A stretch of DNA of 58,615 nt from Methylomonas aurea (GTDB taxonomy: Bacteria; Pseudomonadota; Gammaproteobacteria; Methylococcales; Methylomonadaceae): the NCBI RefSeq assembly GCF_024505045.1, contig NZ_JANIBM010000016.1, positions 1 to 58,615 on the forward strand, given 5' to 3'. Within the stretch, counting starts at the first letter, position 1. Each line of letters starts with the position of its first letter. The notes below the pieces were generated by a model that was not told the DNA's origin, ran no database searches, and worked only from the letters and a program-made list of their open reading frames with translations. The translations under genes were made by a program, and so were the position numbers. Below, one piece after another: positions 18,842-28,346 of the stretch.

Positions 18842-19572
18842 TGGATAAAGAATTATTAAGAGTCGTGATTATTTTGATCGGCGTGCTGGTGATGATCGGC
18901 ATGGTGTTGTGGCATTTCGTCAAATCGTTGCGTTACAAACGCGCCGCCGACGATTACTACGACGACGACTCTTACGACGACAGAACCGTGGACGAATTTG
19001 CAGTCGAGGACGATGAAGATGGCCTCGGCGTGTTTGACATCGGCGACGATTTGGTTGATGGAGATGCGCTGTTAGACGACAAGGCCATCAAGCCGTCGCC
19101 AAAAGCTGCGGTTGCCGCCCGGCGCGAGCAGGAGAAACCTGCCGTTGCTCCCGTTCCGCCGGCCAGCCGCAACCACTTGCCGATTTTAATCGAGTTCAGC
19201 ATCGTCGCCCGGGCCGATCAGGGTTTTAACGGCGAAGACTTATTCGACGCTTTCGAACGGGTCGGATTGCGTTACGGCAGCGTCAGAGTGTTCGAGCGGG
19301 TGGATGCGAACCGGATGGTGGACTTTGCCGTGGCCAGTATGGTCGATCCTGGTACCTTTCCCGATACCGGTTTGGACGAGTTCTATTGCCCGGGTATCGT
19401 ATTTTTTATGCAGCCGCGCGAAGTCGATAACCCGTTGGCTGTGTTCGACGACTTCATGGAAACCATAGACACCCTGGCCGAAGAATTGGACGGTGTGGTC
19501 TGGGATAACCAACGGCAACCCTTGACCGCCGAAACCGTTGCCCAATTCCGGGAAATATTGGCCACGGCTTAA
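18841..19572 (+). CDS. zipA: cell division protein ZipA
   Basis: The 243-residue protein has the ZipA architecture: a short periplasmic N-terminus, one transmembrane helix at about 5-25, a basic then strongly acidic Asp-rich linker (around residues 37-60), and a C-terminal FtsZ-binding domain from about 115 (FSIVARADQGFNGEDLFDAFERVGL onwards). ZipA tethers FtsZ to the inner membrane at the division site. ATG shares a base with the smc stop. The gene ligA, which often follows zipA, is absent; a GC-rich hairpin at 19583-19599 and then lepA follow. Confidence 0.95.
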   Translation: MDKELLRVVIILIGVLVMIGMVLWHFVKSLRYKRAADDYYDDDSYDDRTVDEFAVEDDEDGLGVFDIGDDLVDGDALLDDKAIKPSPKAAVAARREQEKPAVAPVPPASRNHLPILIEFSIVARADQGFNGEDLFDAFERVGLRYGSVRVFERVDANRMVDFAVASMVDPGTFPDTGLDEFYCPGIVFFMQPREVDNPLAVFDDFMETIDTLAEELDGVVWDNQRQPLTAETVAQFREILATA

Positions 19573-19582
19573 ACCCGCCATC

Positions 19583-19599
19583 CGGCGGCAGGGCCGCCG
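19583..19599 (+). repeat. GC-rich hairpin between zipA and lepA
   Basis: CGGCGGC and GCCGCCG form a 7-base-pair stem with an AGG loop 10 bases after the zipA stop. No T-run follows, so it is not a clear intrinsic terminator. It may attenuate read-through or protect the 3' end of the smc-zipA message. Confidence 0.4.
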
Positions 19600-19640
19600 C
19601 CGCAACGTCATTGCAACCCAACGTATTATCAAGAAACTAA

Positions 19641-21440
19641 GTGGATCAAAAACATATCAGAAATTTCTCCATCATCGCCCATATCGACCACGGGAAATCG
19701 ACATTGGCGGACCGGTTCATACAAATTTGCGGCGGACTCAGCGACCGGGAGATGGAAGCTCAGGTTCTGGATTCGATGGACCTGGAGCGGGAGCGTGGCA
19801 TTACCATCAAGGCGCAAAGCGTTACCCTCGACTACAAAGCCGGCGACGGCGAAACCTACCAATTGAATTTCATCGACACTCCGGGCCATGTCGACTTTTC
19901 CTACGAAGTGTCGCGTTCCTTGGCTGCCTGTGAAGGCGCCTTGCTGGTTGTCGATGCCGCTCAGGGGGTAGAGGCGCAGAGCGTGGCCAACTGCTACACC
20001 GCGATCGAGCAGGGCCTCGAAGTGGTGCCGGTATTGAACAAGATCGATTTGCCGTCCGCCGAGCCGGAACGGGTGATGGCCGAGATCGAAGATGTGATCG
20101 GTATTCCAGCCGACGATGCCTGCCAGATCAGCGCCAAGACCGGCCTGAATGTGGAGTCGGTGCTGGAGCAACTGATCCAAAAAATTCCGCCGCCAAGCGG
20201 TAATGCGGACGGGCCGTTGCAGGCCTTGATCATCGATTCCTGGTTCGACAATTACCTCGGCGTGGTGTCGTTGGTGCGTATCGTCAACGGCTCGTTGAAA
20301 CGCAAACAAAAGATCACCGTGATGTCGACCGGCAAGTCTTATCCGGTCGACAAGTTGGGCGTGTTCACGCCTAAACAACTGGAAAAGCAAGAGCTGGCAA
20401 CGGGTGAGGTCGGTTTTATCGTCGCCGGTATCAAGGACATTTTCGGTGCGCCGGTCGGCGATACCATTACTGCGACCGACAACCCGGCTGCAGAGGTGTT
20501 GCCCGGTTTCGAAAAGGTACAGCCGCGGGTGTTCGCGGGCTTGTATCCGGTCAGCTCCGATGATTTCGGCGCAATGCGCGAAGCTTTGGACAAACTACGG
20601 CTAAACGATTCGGCGTTGAATTACGAGGCCGAGACCTCGCAGGCGCTTGGTTTCGGCTTTCGTTGCGGCTTTCTCGGCATGTTGCACATGGAAATCGTGC
20701 AGGAAAGACTGGAGCGCGAATACAACATCGATCTGATTACCACCGCGCCGACCGTAGTCTACGAAGTCGAGACCCACAACGGCGAAGTGGTGATGGTGGA
20801 TAATCCGGCGAAATTGCCGGATCCCGGTACCATCGAAGAGATTCGCGAGCCCATCATTTTGGCCAACATTCTGGTGCCGCAAACCTATTTGGGTAGCGTG
20901 ATCAATCTATGCGTCGAAAAACGCGGTAACCAAAAGAACATGCAATACGTCGGAGGCCAGGTTTCGTTGAATTACGAATTGCCGATGAGCGAGGTAGTGT
21001 TGGATTTCTTCGACCGGTTGAAGTCGGTCAGCCGGGGTTATGCCTCGTTCGATTACGAATTTCTCCGTTTCGATCCGGCGCCGTTGGTGAAACTGGATGT
21101 ATTGATCAACAGCGATAAGGTCGACGCGTTGTCGATTATCGTCCACCGCGACCAGGCGCAAAACCGCGGCCGCGATTTGGTCGAGAAAATGAAAGATTTG
21201 ATTCCGCGACAAATGTACGAAGTGGCGATCCAAGCCGCGATTGGCTCTAAAATTATTGCTCGCTCCACGGTCAAGGCCATGCGCAAGAACGTAACGGCCA
21301 AATGCTACGGAGGCGATATCACGCGTAAGAAAAAGCTGTTGGAAAAGCAGAAGGCCGGTAAGAAACGGATGAAGCAGGTCGGCAGTATCGAGATTCCGCA
21401 GGAAGCGTTTCTAGCGGTGTTGCAAGTCAATAAAGAGTAA
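19641..21440 (+). CDS. lepA: elongation factor 4 (LepA)
   Basis: The 599-residue translational GTPase starts with GTG at 19641 ([21 protein letters not shown], the conserved LepA N-terminus). G1 is [10 protein letters not shown]3 is DTPGHVDF and G4 is NKIDLP. The C-terminal LepA-specific domain ends with the basic [19 protein letters not shown] block. EF4 acts on the ribosome, back-translocating or helping 30S maturation. lepB follows 12 bases later, the classical pair. Confidence 0.98.
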   Translation: MDQKHIRNFSIIAHIDHGKSTLADRFIQICGGLSDREMEAQVLDSMDLERERGITIKAQSVTLDYKAGDGETYQLNFIDTPGHVDFSYEVSRSLAACEGALLVVDAAQGVEAQSVANCYTAIEQGLEVVPVLNKIDLPSAEPERVMAEIEDVIGIPADDACQISAKTGLNVESVLEQLIQKIPPPSGNADGPLQALIIDSWFDNYLGVVSLVRIVNGSLKRKQKITVMSTGKSYPVDKLGVFTPKQLEKQELATGEVGFIVAGIKDIFGAPVGDTITATDNPAAEVLPGFEKVQPRVFAGLYPVSSDDFGAMREALDKLRLNDSALNYEAETSQALGFGFRCGFLGMLHMEIVQERLEREYNIDLITTAPTVVYEVETHNGEVVMVDNPAKLPDPGTIEEIREPIILANILVPQTYLGSVINLCVEKRGNQKNMQYVGGQVSLNYELPMSEVVLDFFDRLKSVSRGYASFDYEFLRFDPAPLVKLDVLINSDKVDALSIIVHRDQAQNRGRDLVEKMKDLIPRQMYEVAIQAAIGSKIIARSTVKAMRKNVTAKCYGGDITRKKKLLEKQKAGKKRMKQVGSIEIPQEAFLAVLQVNKE

Positions 21441-21452
21441 CGGCAATAGTTT

Positions 21453-22229
21453 ATGGATTACGATTTTTCATTTTTTTTGGTCGCCGCCACCTTCGTCACC
21501 GGTATCGTTTGGGGAGGCTATAGCCTGTACCTGAAACGTGCCGGTTTGCCTTACCCGACCGAGAAAGAACCGGTGCTGGTCGAATACGCCCGCTCATTTT
21601 TTCCGGTGGTATTGATCGTGCTATTACTACGTTCGTTTTTGGTCGAGCCGTTCCGGATCCCGTCCGGATCGATGATGCCGACTTTACTGGTCGGCGATTT
21701 CATCTTGGTAAACAAATTCAGCTACGGCATCCGCCTGCCGGTGTTGAATACCAAAGTCGTCGAAATGGGTGAGCCTAAACGCGGCGACATCGTCGTATTC
21801 CGTTATCCGAAGCAACCGGAAGTCGATTACATCAAACGCGTGATTGGTTTGCCGGGCGACAGAATCGCTTATTTCGACAAAAAACTGTACGTCAACGGCG
21901 CCCCGGTCAAGCAGGTATCCCTCGGTCGCTATCAAGGTGTCGGCCAAGGCGCTAACATGACCGGTGCCGAGCGTTTGGAAGAAGATTTGGCCGGCGTGCA
22001 GCATTCCATCCTGGTTGCGCCGGGAGCTTCATCGGTCGAAGACGTATTTGTGGTGCCGCCCGGCCATTATTTCATGATGGGCGACAACCGCGACAATAGT
22101 AACGACAGCCGTTATTGGGGATACGTACCCGAAGCCAATCTGGTCGGTAAAGCGTTCTTTATCTGGATGAATTGGGACTGGCAAAACAACGGCATCGATT
22201 TTGGCCGTCTGGGTACGGTGTTACAGTAA
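21453..22229 (+). CDS. lepB: signal peptidase I (LepB)
   Basis: The 258-residue inner-membrane serine protease removes signal peptides from Sec and Tat substrates. It has two N-terminal membrane helices (about 5-25 and 48-65). The catalytic Ser73 lies in IPSGSMMPTL and the general-base Lys128 in DYIKRVIGLPGD. Box E, MGDNRDNSNDSRYW, is intact. It is probably co-transcribed with lepA and the rnc-era-recO genes downstream. Confidence 0.97.
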   Translation: MDYDFSFFLVAATFVTGIVWGGYSLYLKRAGLPYPTEKEPVLVEYARSFFPVVLIVLLLRSFLVEPFRIPSGSMMPTLLVGDFILVNKFSYGIRLPVLNTKVVEMGEPKRGDIVVFRYPKQPEVDYIKRVIGLPGDRIAYFDKKLYVNGAPVKQVSLGRYQGVGQGANMTGAERLEEDLAGVQHSILVAPGASSVEDVFVVPPGHYFMMGDNRDNSNDSRYWGYVPEANLVGKAFFIWMNWDWQNNGIDFGRLGTVLQ

Positions 22230-22308
22230 TCCAGTGTTGCCGGGTGTTCGGCGTGCGTTTAGACAGCGACGATATGCGCCGGTTGATTAAGATTTTAGGA
22301 GGGACGGT

Positions 22309-22686
22309 ATGCGTTCTTTACCCCGCACACAACAAGGGCTGACCTTTTTGTCGATCGCATTCATTTTGGCATTGATCGGTTTCTTTACGCTGTTGATTCT
22401 GAAGATTGCGCCGATTTATATCAACCACAGCCGCGTGGTCAACGCGATCAAAGCGGTGGAAAACACCACCGATATCGTGACCAAGTCCAAATCCGAGATC
22501 AAGACCAGTCTGGAAAAGCGATTCGATATGAACTACGTCGAACACGTTACGCCCGAAGACGTCACCATCGTGGCGCAGCCCGGTTACGTCAGGGTGGAAG
22601 TCGACTACGAGCGGGTCGAGCGTATTTTCGGAAATCTGAGCGTGCTGGTTGAATTCCACGAAGGATTCGAAGCCGGCAACAAGTGA
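22309..22686 (+). CDS. DUF4845 membrane protein
   Basis: This 125-residue protein has a basic N-terminus, then a single hydrophobic helix starting QQGLTFLSIAFILALIGFF, and a small periplasmic domain. The family DUF4845 is found specifically between lepB and rnc in many beta- and gammaproteobacteria; its role is unknown. The N-terminus looks like a type IV prepilin helix, but the Glu5 typical of pilins is missing. A good AGGAGG site precedes ATG 22309. Its end overlaps rnc by 4 bases. Confidence 0.88.
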   Translation: MRSLPRTQQGLTFLSIAFILALIGFFTLLILKIAPIYINHSRVVNAIKAVENTTDIVTKSKSEIKTSLEKRFDMNYVEHVTPEDVTIVAQPGYVRVEVDYERVERIFGNLSVLVEFHEGFEAGNK

Positions 22687-23366
22687 TAAAAAATCCCGAA
22701 ATTCTCTCTGCAAAACTGGGGTTGGCGTTTAACGATCCGCAGTTGTTCAGCATGGCATTGACCCACCGCAGTGTCGGTTCTCGCAATAACGAGCGTTTGG
22801 AATATCTGGGCGATTCGGTACTCGGCTTCGTCATCGCCGAGCAATTGTACGAGTTGTTTCCCGATGCCGGCGAAGGGGTGCTGAGCCGTTTACGGGCCAG
22901 TCTGGTGAACCAAAGTTCGCTGGCAGAACTGGCCAGACAGCATAACCTCGGCGATTATCTGATCCTGGGGTCCGGCGAGTTGAAGAGCGGCGGATTCCGC
23001 CGCGATTCGATTTTGTCGGATGCGCTGGAGGCCATCATGGGCGCGTTGCTTAGAGACCAGGGTATCGATGTTTGTCGGCAATGGATTCTGCGCCTATTTG
23101 CCGATAAGTTGGCGGCGCTTAAAGTCGACGATTGGAACAAGGATCCGAAAACTCGGCTGCAGGAATTGATGCAGGCTAGCCGAAAACCATTGCCGGTTTA
23201 TGAGTTGGTCGGCATGTCCGGCGCCGATCATGCGCAGACTTTCGAAGTGAAATGCAGTGTGGCGGTTACTTCCGAAACCTGTAACGGCGTCGGAATCTCC
23301 CGCAAAAAGGCCGAACAGGCCGCTGCGGAAAATATGTTGAACCTTTTGCAAACCAAAGCTAAATGA
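22683..23366 (+). CDS. rnc: ribonuclease III
   Basis: The 227-residue endonuclease cleaves double-stranded RNA, processing rRNA precursors and some mRNAs. The catalytic signature is NERLEYLGDSVLGFVIAE, followed by a C-terminal double-stranded-RNA-binding domain (DPKTRLQELMQ to KKAEQAAAENML). It begins with GTG inside the DUF4845 stop (GTGA overlap) and ends with an ATGA overlap into era, so the three are translationally coupled. Confidence 0.97.
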   Translation: MIKNPEILSAKLGLAFNDPQLFSMALTHRSVGSRNNERLEYLGDSVLGFVIAEQLYELFPDAGEGVLSRLRASLVNQSSLAELARQHNLGDYLILGSGELKSGGFRRDSILSDALEAIMGALLRDQGIDVCRQWILRLFADKLAALKVDDWNKDPKTRLQELMQASRKPLPVYELVGMSGADHAQTFEVKCSVAVTSETCNGVGISRKKAEQAAAENMLNLLQTKAK

Positions 23367-24253
23367 ACTGCGGATACGTCGCTTTGATCGGTAGGCCCAA
23401 TGTCGGTAAATCGACGTTGATGAACCACTTGCTCGGGCAAAAGCTCAGCATCACTTCCCGTAAGCCGCAAACCACTCGGCATCGCATTCTCGGCATCAAA
23501 ACCACGGAAGCCGGACAGGCGATTTTCATGGATACGCCGGGCATGCATCAGGACGAAAAAAAGGTCTTGAATCGTTACCTGAACAAGACCGCCGATAGCA
23601 CTTTGCTGGGTGTCGATGTCGTGGTCTGGTTATTGGACGGCTTGTATTGGCACGAATACGACGAGAAAATTTTCAAGAAGTTGGAGCGGGCCGGGTTGCC
23701 GGTGATTCTGGTGGTCAACAAGGTCGATAAGCTCAAGGACAAGGACGCCGTGCTGCGGTTTTTCGCCGAGGCCCAAGCCAAGTATCCGTTTCAACACATT
23801 CTGCCGGTGTCAGCCTTGAGGAATACCAATCTGGATGTGCTGGAGCAGCAGATCATGGCCTTATTGCCCGAGGCCGAGCCGATTTACCCGGAGGACCAAA
23901 TCACCGATCGGCCGGAGCGGTTTTTTGCCGCGGAAATCATTCGCGAAAAATTGACCCGGCGCCTGGGCGACGAGTTGCCTTACGCATTGACCGTCGAAAT
24001 CGAGCGCTACGAAGAATATCCGGAATTATGCAAAATTTACGCGGCGATTTTGGTCGAGCGCGACAGCCAGAAAAGCATCGTCATCGGCAAACAAGGCGAG
24101 ATGCTGAAAAAGGTTGGCAGCGAGGCCAGGGTCGATATCGAAAAATTGATCGGCCAAAAAGTTTATTTGCAGTTATGGGTCAAGGTTAAGAAGGGCTGGT
24201 CGGACAACGAGCGGGCCTTGCAGAGTTTGGGTTTTACCGACTTCGGCGATTGA
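23363..24253 (+). CDS. era: GTPase Era
   Basis: This 296-residue GTPase has the P-loop GRPNVGKST (10-18), the Era switch motif QTTRHRILGI, DTPGMH and NKVDKL. The C-terminal KH domain has the conserved GKQGEMLKKVGSEARVDIEKL. Era binds 16S rRNA and assists 30S assembly. It overlaps rnc by 4 bases and shares one base with the likely recO start, the canonical rnc-era-recO arrangement. Confidence 0.98.
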   Translation: MNCGYVALIGRPNVGKSTLMNHLLGQKLSITSRKPQTTRHRILGIKTTEAGQAIFMDTPGMHQDEKKVLNRYLNKTADSTLLGVDVVVWLLDGLYWHEYDEKIFKKLERAGLPVILVVNKVDKLKDKDAVLRFFAEAQAKYPFQHILPVSALRNTNLDVLEQQIMALLPEAEPIYPEDQITDRPERFFAAEIIREKLTRRLGDELPYALTVEIERYEEYPELCKIYAAILVERDSQKSIVIGKQGEMLKKVGSEARVDIEKLIGQKVYLQLWVKVKKGWSDNERALQSLGFTDFGD

Positions 24254-24954
24254 TGGATGGCGGTGCGGTCCACTTGCAGCCGGCGTTCGTCTTGCAACAT
24301 CGGCCCTATCGGGAAACCAGTCTGCTGCTAGACGTATTCACCCGCGATTTCGGGCTGGTCTCGATTTTGGCCAAAGGTGTCAGAAAACCCAAGTCGAAGA
24401 CGGCCGGCTTACTGCTGCCATTTTCGGCATTAAAGCTGTCTTATGTCGGCAAACACGAACTGAAAGTCCTGGCCGATGCCGAATATGTCGACAGTTATCC
24501 CTTGCAAAGCTTGGCTTTGTATTGCGGATTTTATGTCAACGAATTGGTTGGTATCTTTGTGCATAAAGCCGATCCCCAGCCTGGCATTTTTGCACTTTAC
24601 ATTCGTTGCCTGCGCGAACTATGTGAGGCACAGAATATCGAGCAAAGCTTGCGTTATTTCGAGCTGGATTTGCTGAGTGAGTCCGGCTATGCCGCCGATT
24701 TGGCGTATGACGTCAAAGGGGAGCCGATTCAGGCAGGCCTGCGCTACAACTTTGTCGCAGATTTCGGCATGGAGCAAGCGGTCGGCGGCGCGGTCGGCGG
24801 CGACACGCTGGCGATGCTGGCCGGCAGGGCGGCGTTGCCGGCTGCGGCGTTAGCCGAAGCCAAGACCCTGCTCAGGAAAATGCTGGATGTTCATCTGCAA
24901 GGGCGGCATCTGAGCAGTCGCGCCGTACTGGCCAAAATAATCAAACATTTATAA
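24253..24954 (+). CDS. recO: DNA repair protein RecO
   Basis: The 233-residue protein (start ATG 24253, within the era stop as TGATG) has the N-terminal OB-fold segment QPAFVLQHRPYRETSLLLDVFTRD typical of RecO, and a helical C-terminal half. RecO loads RecA on SSB-coated single strands in the RecFOR pathway. An in-frame TTG three bases earlier is possible but less likely. It leads into pdxJ after 42 bases. Confidence 0.95.
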   Translation: MDGGAVHLQPAFVLQHRPYRETSLLLDVFTRDFGLVSILAKGVRKPKSKTAGLLLPFSALKLSYVGKHELKVLADAEYVDSYPLQSLALYCGFYVNELVGIFVHKADPQPGIFALYIRCLRELCEAQNIEQSLRYFELDLLSESGYAADLAYDVKGEPIQAGLRYNFVADFGMEQAVGGAVGGDTLAMLAGRAALPAAALAEAKTLLRKMLDVHLQGRHLSSRAVLAKIIKHL

Positions 24955-24996
24955 CCGAATGGTTTTCGCGGATTTTTTCCCCGGATTTGAGAGTAC

Positions 24997-25740
24997 ATGA
25001 CAAAACAACCTATATTGCTGGGCGTCAATATCGATCACGTCGCGACACTGCGGCAAGCCAGAGGTACCCGTTACCCGGAGCCGCTGCAGGCCGCTCTGCT
25101 GGTTGAGCAGGCCGGTGCCGACGGCATCACGGCACATTTGCGCGAGGATAGGCGGCATATTCAGGACCGGGATATCCGGCTGTTGAAGGAGATGTTGCAC
25201 ACCCGCTTGAATCTGGAAATGGCGGTCACCGCGCCGATGCTGGCCATCGCTTGCGAAGTGCGGCCGCAGGCTTGCTGTCTGGTGCCAGAGCGCCGCGAGG
25301 AATTGACGACCGAGGGCGGCTTGGACGTAGCCGGCGCTGCCGGCAGAATGAAAGAGGCTTGCCGACAGTTGGCTGAAGCCGGCATCGAAGTTTCGTTGTT
25401 CATCGATCCTGATTTTCGCCAAATCGACGCTGCGCTGGCTGCCGGTGCTCCGGTAGTAGAATTACATACCGGCCGCTATGCCGATGCCGAAAACTACGAG
25501 GAGCGCGATCGGGAACTGCAGCGGATTCGCGATGCGGCGGCATACGCCCATGCCGCCGGCCTGCAGGTCAATGCCGGGCATGGTTTAAATCTGCACAACG
25601 TCGAAGCGATTTGCCGGATCGATTCTATCGTCGAACTGAATATCGGCCACGCCTTGATCGCCCAGGCTTTGTTTTGCGGTTTGGAACAAGCGGTAAGGGA
25701 TATGAAGCGGGTGATGCGAGAGGCGCGTTTGCACGGTTAG
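24997..25740 (+). CDS. pdxJ: pyridoxine 5'-phosphate synthase PdxJ
   Basis: The 247-residue TIM-barrel enzyme condenses 1-deoxyxylulose 5-phosphate with 3-amino-2-oxopropyl phosphate to make pyridoxine phosphate. It begins with the diagnostic [43 protein letters not shown] and the C-terminal VNAGHGLN with [13 protein letters not shown] are all intact. acpS, a frequent next gene, is not present; a PP2C phosphatase gene follows 4 bases later. Confidence 0.98.
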   Translation: MTKQPILLGVNIDHVATLRQARGTRYPEPLQAALLVEQAGADGITAHLREDRRHIQDRDIRLLKEMLHTRLNLEMAVTAPMLAIACEVRPQACCLVPERREELTTEGGLDVAGAAGRMKEACRQLAEAGIEVSLFIDPDFRQIDAALAAGAPVVELHTGRYADAENYEERDRELQRIRDAAAYAHAAGLQVNAGHGLNLHNVEAICRIDSIVELNIGHALIAQALFCGLEQAVRDMKRVMREARLHG

Positions 25741-25744
25741 AGCT

Positions 25745-26485
25745 ATGCTGGCGGAACTCGAGTTTTACCAATTGACCTCGATCGGTAACCGCGAGGTCAA
25801 TCAGGATTGTATGGCGCATCGGGTATGTAACGAATATGCCTTGTTCGTGGTTGCCGACGGTTTGGGCGGGCACCATGGCGGGGAGAAAGCGTCGCAATAT
25901 TTTTGCCGTTGTTTGATTGCGTTTGCGGACAAATACCGCGCTCCTATACAGAGCCGCGGTGTGCCGGCCGTGCAGGACTGGATTACCGAAGCGGTCGCCG
26001 GCATGCGTGAGCTGTTTGCCGGCGATCCCGTGGCGCTCAATGCGCACACCACTTGTGCGGTACTGTATCTGGACGCGGAGCAGGCCATCACCGCACACTG
26101 CGGCGATTCGCGAATTTACCGGCTGAACGCCGAACGGGTATTGTGGCGGACCAAAGACCATTCGCTACTGCAGCAATTGTTAGACGAAGGCAAGATCAGC
26201 GAATGGGAAATGGGCGTGCATCCCGATCAGCATAAATTGACCCGGAGTATTAACGCCTTATATCCGCCGGTTGTCGATATCGTCAGTTGCCCGCCGATAA
26301 AAAGCGGCGAGACATTTATTTTATGCAGCGACGGTTTTTGGGAATTTGTCAAAGAGCCGGAATTGCTACAATTATCGCAGCCGGCCAGCGCCAAACCGGA
26401 GTTGCAGAAAATGGCGAAAATGGCCGTGCTGCGGGCTCAGGGCAAAAGCGATAATGTTACCGTGCAATGGGTGCGCAAGCGTTAA
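25745..26485 (+). CDS. PP2C-family serine/threonine protein phosphatase
   Basis: The 246-residue cytoplasmic protein shows all PP2C metal-binding motifs: VNQD near residue 18, DGLGGHHGGE, HCGDSRIYRL, LCSDGFWEF and the final GKSDNVTVQW. It should dephosphorylate phospho-Ser/Thr with Mn or Mg, like Stp1-type phosphatases. No Ser/Thr kinase gene is in the window, so its partner is unknown. It follows pdxJ by 4 bases, making it the last gene of the lepA-pdxJ run, and is ended by a bidirectional terminator. Confidence 0.93.
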   Translation: MLAELEFYQLTSIGNREVNQDCMAHRVCNEYALFVVADGLGGHHGGEKASQYFCRCLIAFADKYRAPIQSRGVPAVQDWITEAVAGMRELFAGDPVALNAHTTCAVLYLDAEQAITAHCGDSRIYRLNAERVLWRTKDHSLLQQLLDEGKISEWEMGVHPDQHKLTRSINALYPPVVDIVSCPPIKSGETFILCSDGFWEFVKEPELLQLSQPASAKPELQKMAKMAVLRAQGKSDNVTVQWVRKR

Positions 26486-26533
26486 TCCGACGGACTGGAA
26501 GATTTGCCTCGGCCGTTTTTGCCGCGCATAAAA

Positions 26534-26554
26534 AAGGCCGCTGTTTGCGGCCTT
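26534..26554. terminator. bidirectional intrinsic terminator
   Basis: AAGGCCGC and GCGGCCTT form an 8-base-pair stem around a TGTTT loop. The run of A before it gives a U-tail for minus-strand transcripts, and TTGGTTTGTT follows on the plus side. It lies 48 bases after the phosphatase stop and 6 bases before the end of the convergent sigma-54 activator gene. Confidence 0.85.
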
Positions 26555-26560
26555 GGTTTG

Positions 26561-27514
26561 TTAGTGGGTGGCTAAACCATGCTTCTGAATCCGATACAGT
26601 AGCGTATCTCGCGATATACCCAGCAATCTGGCTGATTTGCTTCGGTTGCCTTTTGTTCGCGCCAGGGCTTGTAAAATCATATCCGCTTCCAATGCATCCA
26701 ATTGCAAGCCAAGTTCCGGTAATGTGAATTCGGGGTTCGGTGCCACTGTGCCGCGGTTAAACTCGTGCGGCAGGTTTTCCGGCTCGATGACTTTGCCGGA
26801 CAGCAGGATACTGAGTCTTTCGCAGAGGTTGCGCAATTCGCGGACGTTGCCGGGCCATTTGTAGTTGCGCAGCGTTTTCAGGGCTTGTCTGCTAAAGGTC
26901 GGCGGTTCTAACGAATGCATTGCGGCAAAATGGGCAAAGAAATGCTTGGCAAGTTCTTCGATGTCTTCGCTGCGCTGGTGTAAGGACGGGATTTCCAACG
27001 GAACCACATTCAGGCGGAAATATAAGTCTTGGCGGAATTCGCCGTTTTCGATTAATTTAGTCAAATCGGCGTTGGATGCGGCGATGACGCGCACGTTCAC
27101 CGTGTAGGGCTTGGTGCCGCCTACGGGCAGGCATTCGCCGGATTCCAGAAAACGCAATAGTTTGGACTGAATGCTGATCGGCAAGGAGTTGATTTCGTCC
27201 AGAAACAGCGTGCCGCCGTCCGCGGCCTGGAACAAACCTTGTTTGTCGGAAATTGCGCCAGTAAATGCGCCTTTTTTGTGGCCGAAAATTTCCGACTCGA
27301 CCAAGCCCTCGGGCAGGGCGGCGCAGTTCAAGGTAACAAAGGGCTTGTTAGCGCGCGGGCTGTCTTTTTGTATCGCCGTGGCAAGCACCTCTTTTCCTGT
27401 CCCGGTTTCGCCTTTGATCAACACAGTAACGTCGGTCGCTGCGACGATACGGGCGCTACGGATTAAAGCTTCTATGGCTGGAGATTGTCCAATAATCGAA
27501 TTGAAGTTATCCAC
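26561..27514 (-). CDS. receiverless sigma-54-dependent transcriptional activator
   Basis: The 317-residue protein consists of an AAA+ sigma-54 interaction domain from its first residues and a C-terminal Fis-type helix-turn-helix. Walker A is GETGTGKE (35-42), the sigma-54-contacting loop is GAFTGA (82-87) and Walker B is GGTLFLDEI (99-107). The HTH (NRSKSARLLGISRDTLLYRIQKHGL) closes the protein. There is no N-terminal receiver, GAF or PAS domain, so activity must be controlled by expression or by a partner protein, as with PspF/HrpR types. It follows the SafE-like gene by 12 bases. Target promoters are unknown. Confidence 0.93.
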   Translation of the reverse strand: MDNFNSIIGQSPAIEALIRSARIVAATDVTVLIKGETGTGKEVLATAIQKDSPRANKPFVTLNCAALPEGLVESEIFGHKKGAFTGAISDKQGLFQAADGGTLFLDEINSLPISIQSKLLRFLESGECLPVGGTKPYTVNVRVIAASNADLTKLIENGEFRQDLYFRLNVVPLEIPSLHQRSEDIEELAKHFFAHFAAMHSLEPPTFSRQALKTLRNYKWPGNVRELRNLCERLSILLSGKVIEPENLPHEFNRGTVAPNPEFTLPELGLQLDALEADMILQALARTKGNRSKSARLLGISRDTLLYRIQKHGLATH

Positions 27515-27526
27515 CTGTAAAACCTC

Positions 27527-28252
27527 TCAATACGTCATAATGTGTTCAACGCGCATCGGGTTTAGCCAAGGAAAGGCTGCCAATAATGCGAAAATGATAA
27601 ACAAGGCTCCGACCGCATGCTTGAATTGGCGGAGTCTGGAAAGCCGAGTCAGAAACGAGGTCATTATACCGATTCCCATCACGGCTGGTAAAGTACCTAA
27701 CCCGAAAGCCAGCATGGTCATTGCGCTGTGGACTATCCCTTCGGCGGTTGCCGCCAGCGCCAGCGCGGTATAGATTAGCCCGCACGGCAGCCAGCCCCAA
27801 ACCATACCGAACAATAACGCCTGAGTGCGGTTCTTTACCGGAATCAGGCGTCTGCCCAGGGGTTCAATGCATTTCCAAAAACGCGAGCCCATTTTTTCGA
27901 TGTAAGCAAAGCGCGGGAACCAGCCACCGAGGTAGAGTCCGGCGCCGGCCATTACGACGGCGGATAAAATTTGCAGCAAACGGTGCGCCTGGCCTTGGCT
28001 GAACGGCATGCTCAAAAATACTTGTAAGGTCCCGACCAGCGCACCGGCGAGGGCGTAGCTGAAAATCCGCCCTAGGTTGTAATTCAGTACGATTTCGAAC
28101 AGGCGCCGTTTGTCGTTGCGCAGTTCCGGTTTCAGGCTGTATGTTAGCGTGCCGATGATGGAGCCGCACATGCCGATGCAATGTAGGCTGCTGAGCAAGC
28201 CCATCACGAATGCGGCAAGATACGATGCGTTGAAATCGAGATAAACGTGCAT
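27527..28252 (-). CDS. sulfite exporter TauE/SafE (UreH-like) membrane protein
   Basis: The 241-residue protein has about six membrane helices and begins with the family motif GLLSSLHCIGMCGSI, in which the paired cysteines bracket Ile-Gly-Met. This UreH/SafE-like group is related to DsbD transmembrane domains and is often found with cytochrome cbb3 oxidase assembly genes, suggesting metal or reductant handling across the inner membrane. No oxidase gene is nearby. The downstream sigma-54 activator gene, 12 bases away, is probably co-transcribed. Function is inferred only at family level. Confidence 0.85.
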   Translation of the reverse strand: MHVYLDFNASYLAAFVMGLLSSLHCIGMCGSIIGTLTYSLKPELRNDKRRLFEIVLNYNLGRIFSYALAGALVGTLQVFLSMPFSQGQAHRLLQILSAVVMAGAGLYLGGWFPRFAYIEKMGSRFWKCIEPLGRRLIPVKNRTQALLFGMVWGWLPCGLIYTALALAATAEGIVHSAMTMLAFGLGTLPAVMGIGIMTSFLTRLSRLRQFKHAVGALFIIFALLAAFPWLNPMRVEHIMTY

Positions 28253-28346
28253 ATGCGGTACGAAGCGGCGCCGATCGGTGGTGAAAGTGGGGAAAGATTA
28301 TAGCCGGTTTCCCGTGCACTCTCGATGCCGGTGTACGCAACCTTCG

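Noticed and set aside
22309..22686. DUF4845 protein as a type IV pilin
   Set aside because: The N-terminal hydrophobic helix looks pilin-like, but it lacks the Glu5 and a clear prepilin cleavage context, and its fixed lepB-rnc location identifies it as DUF4845.
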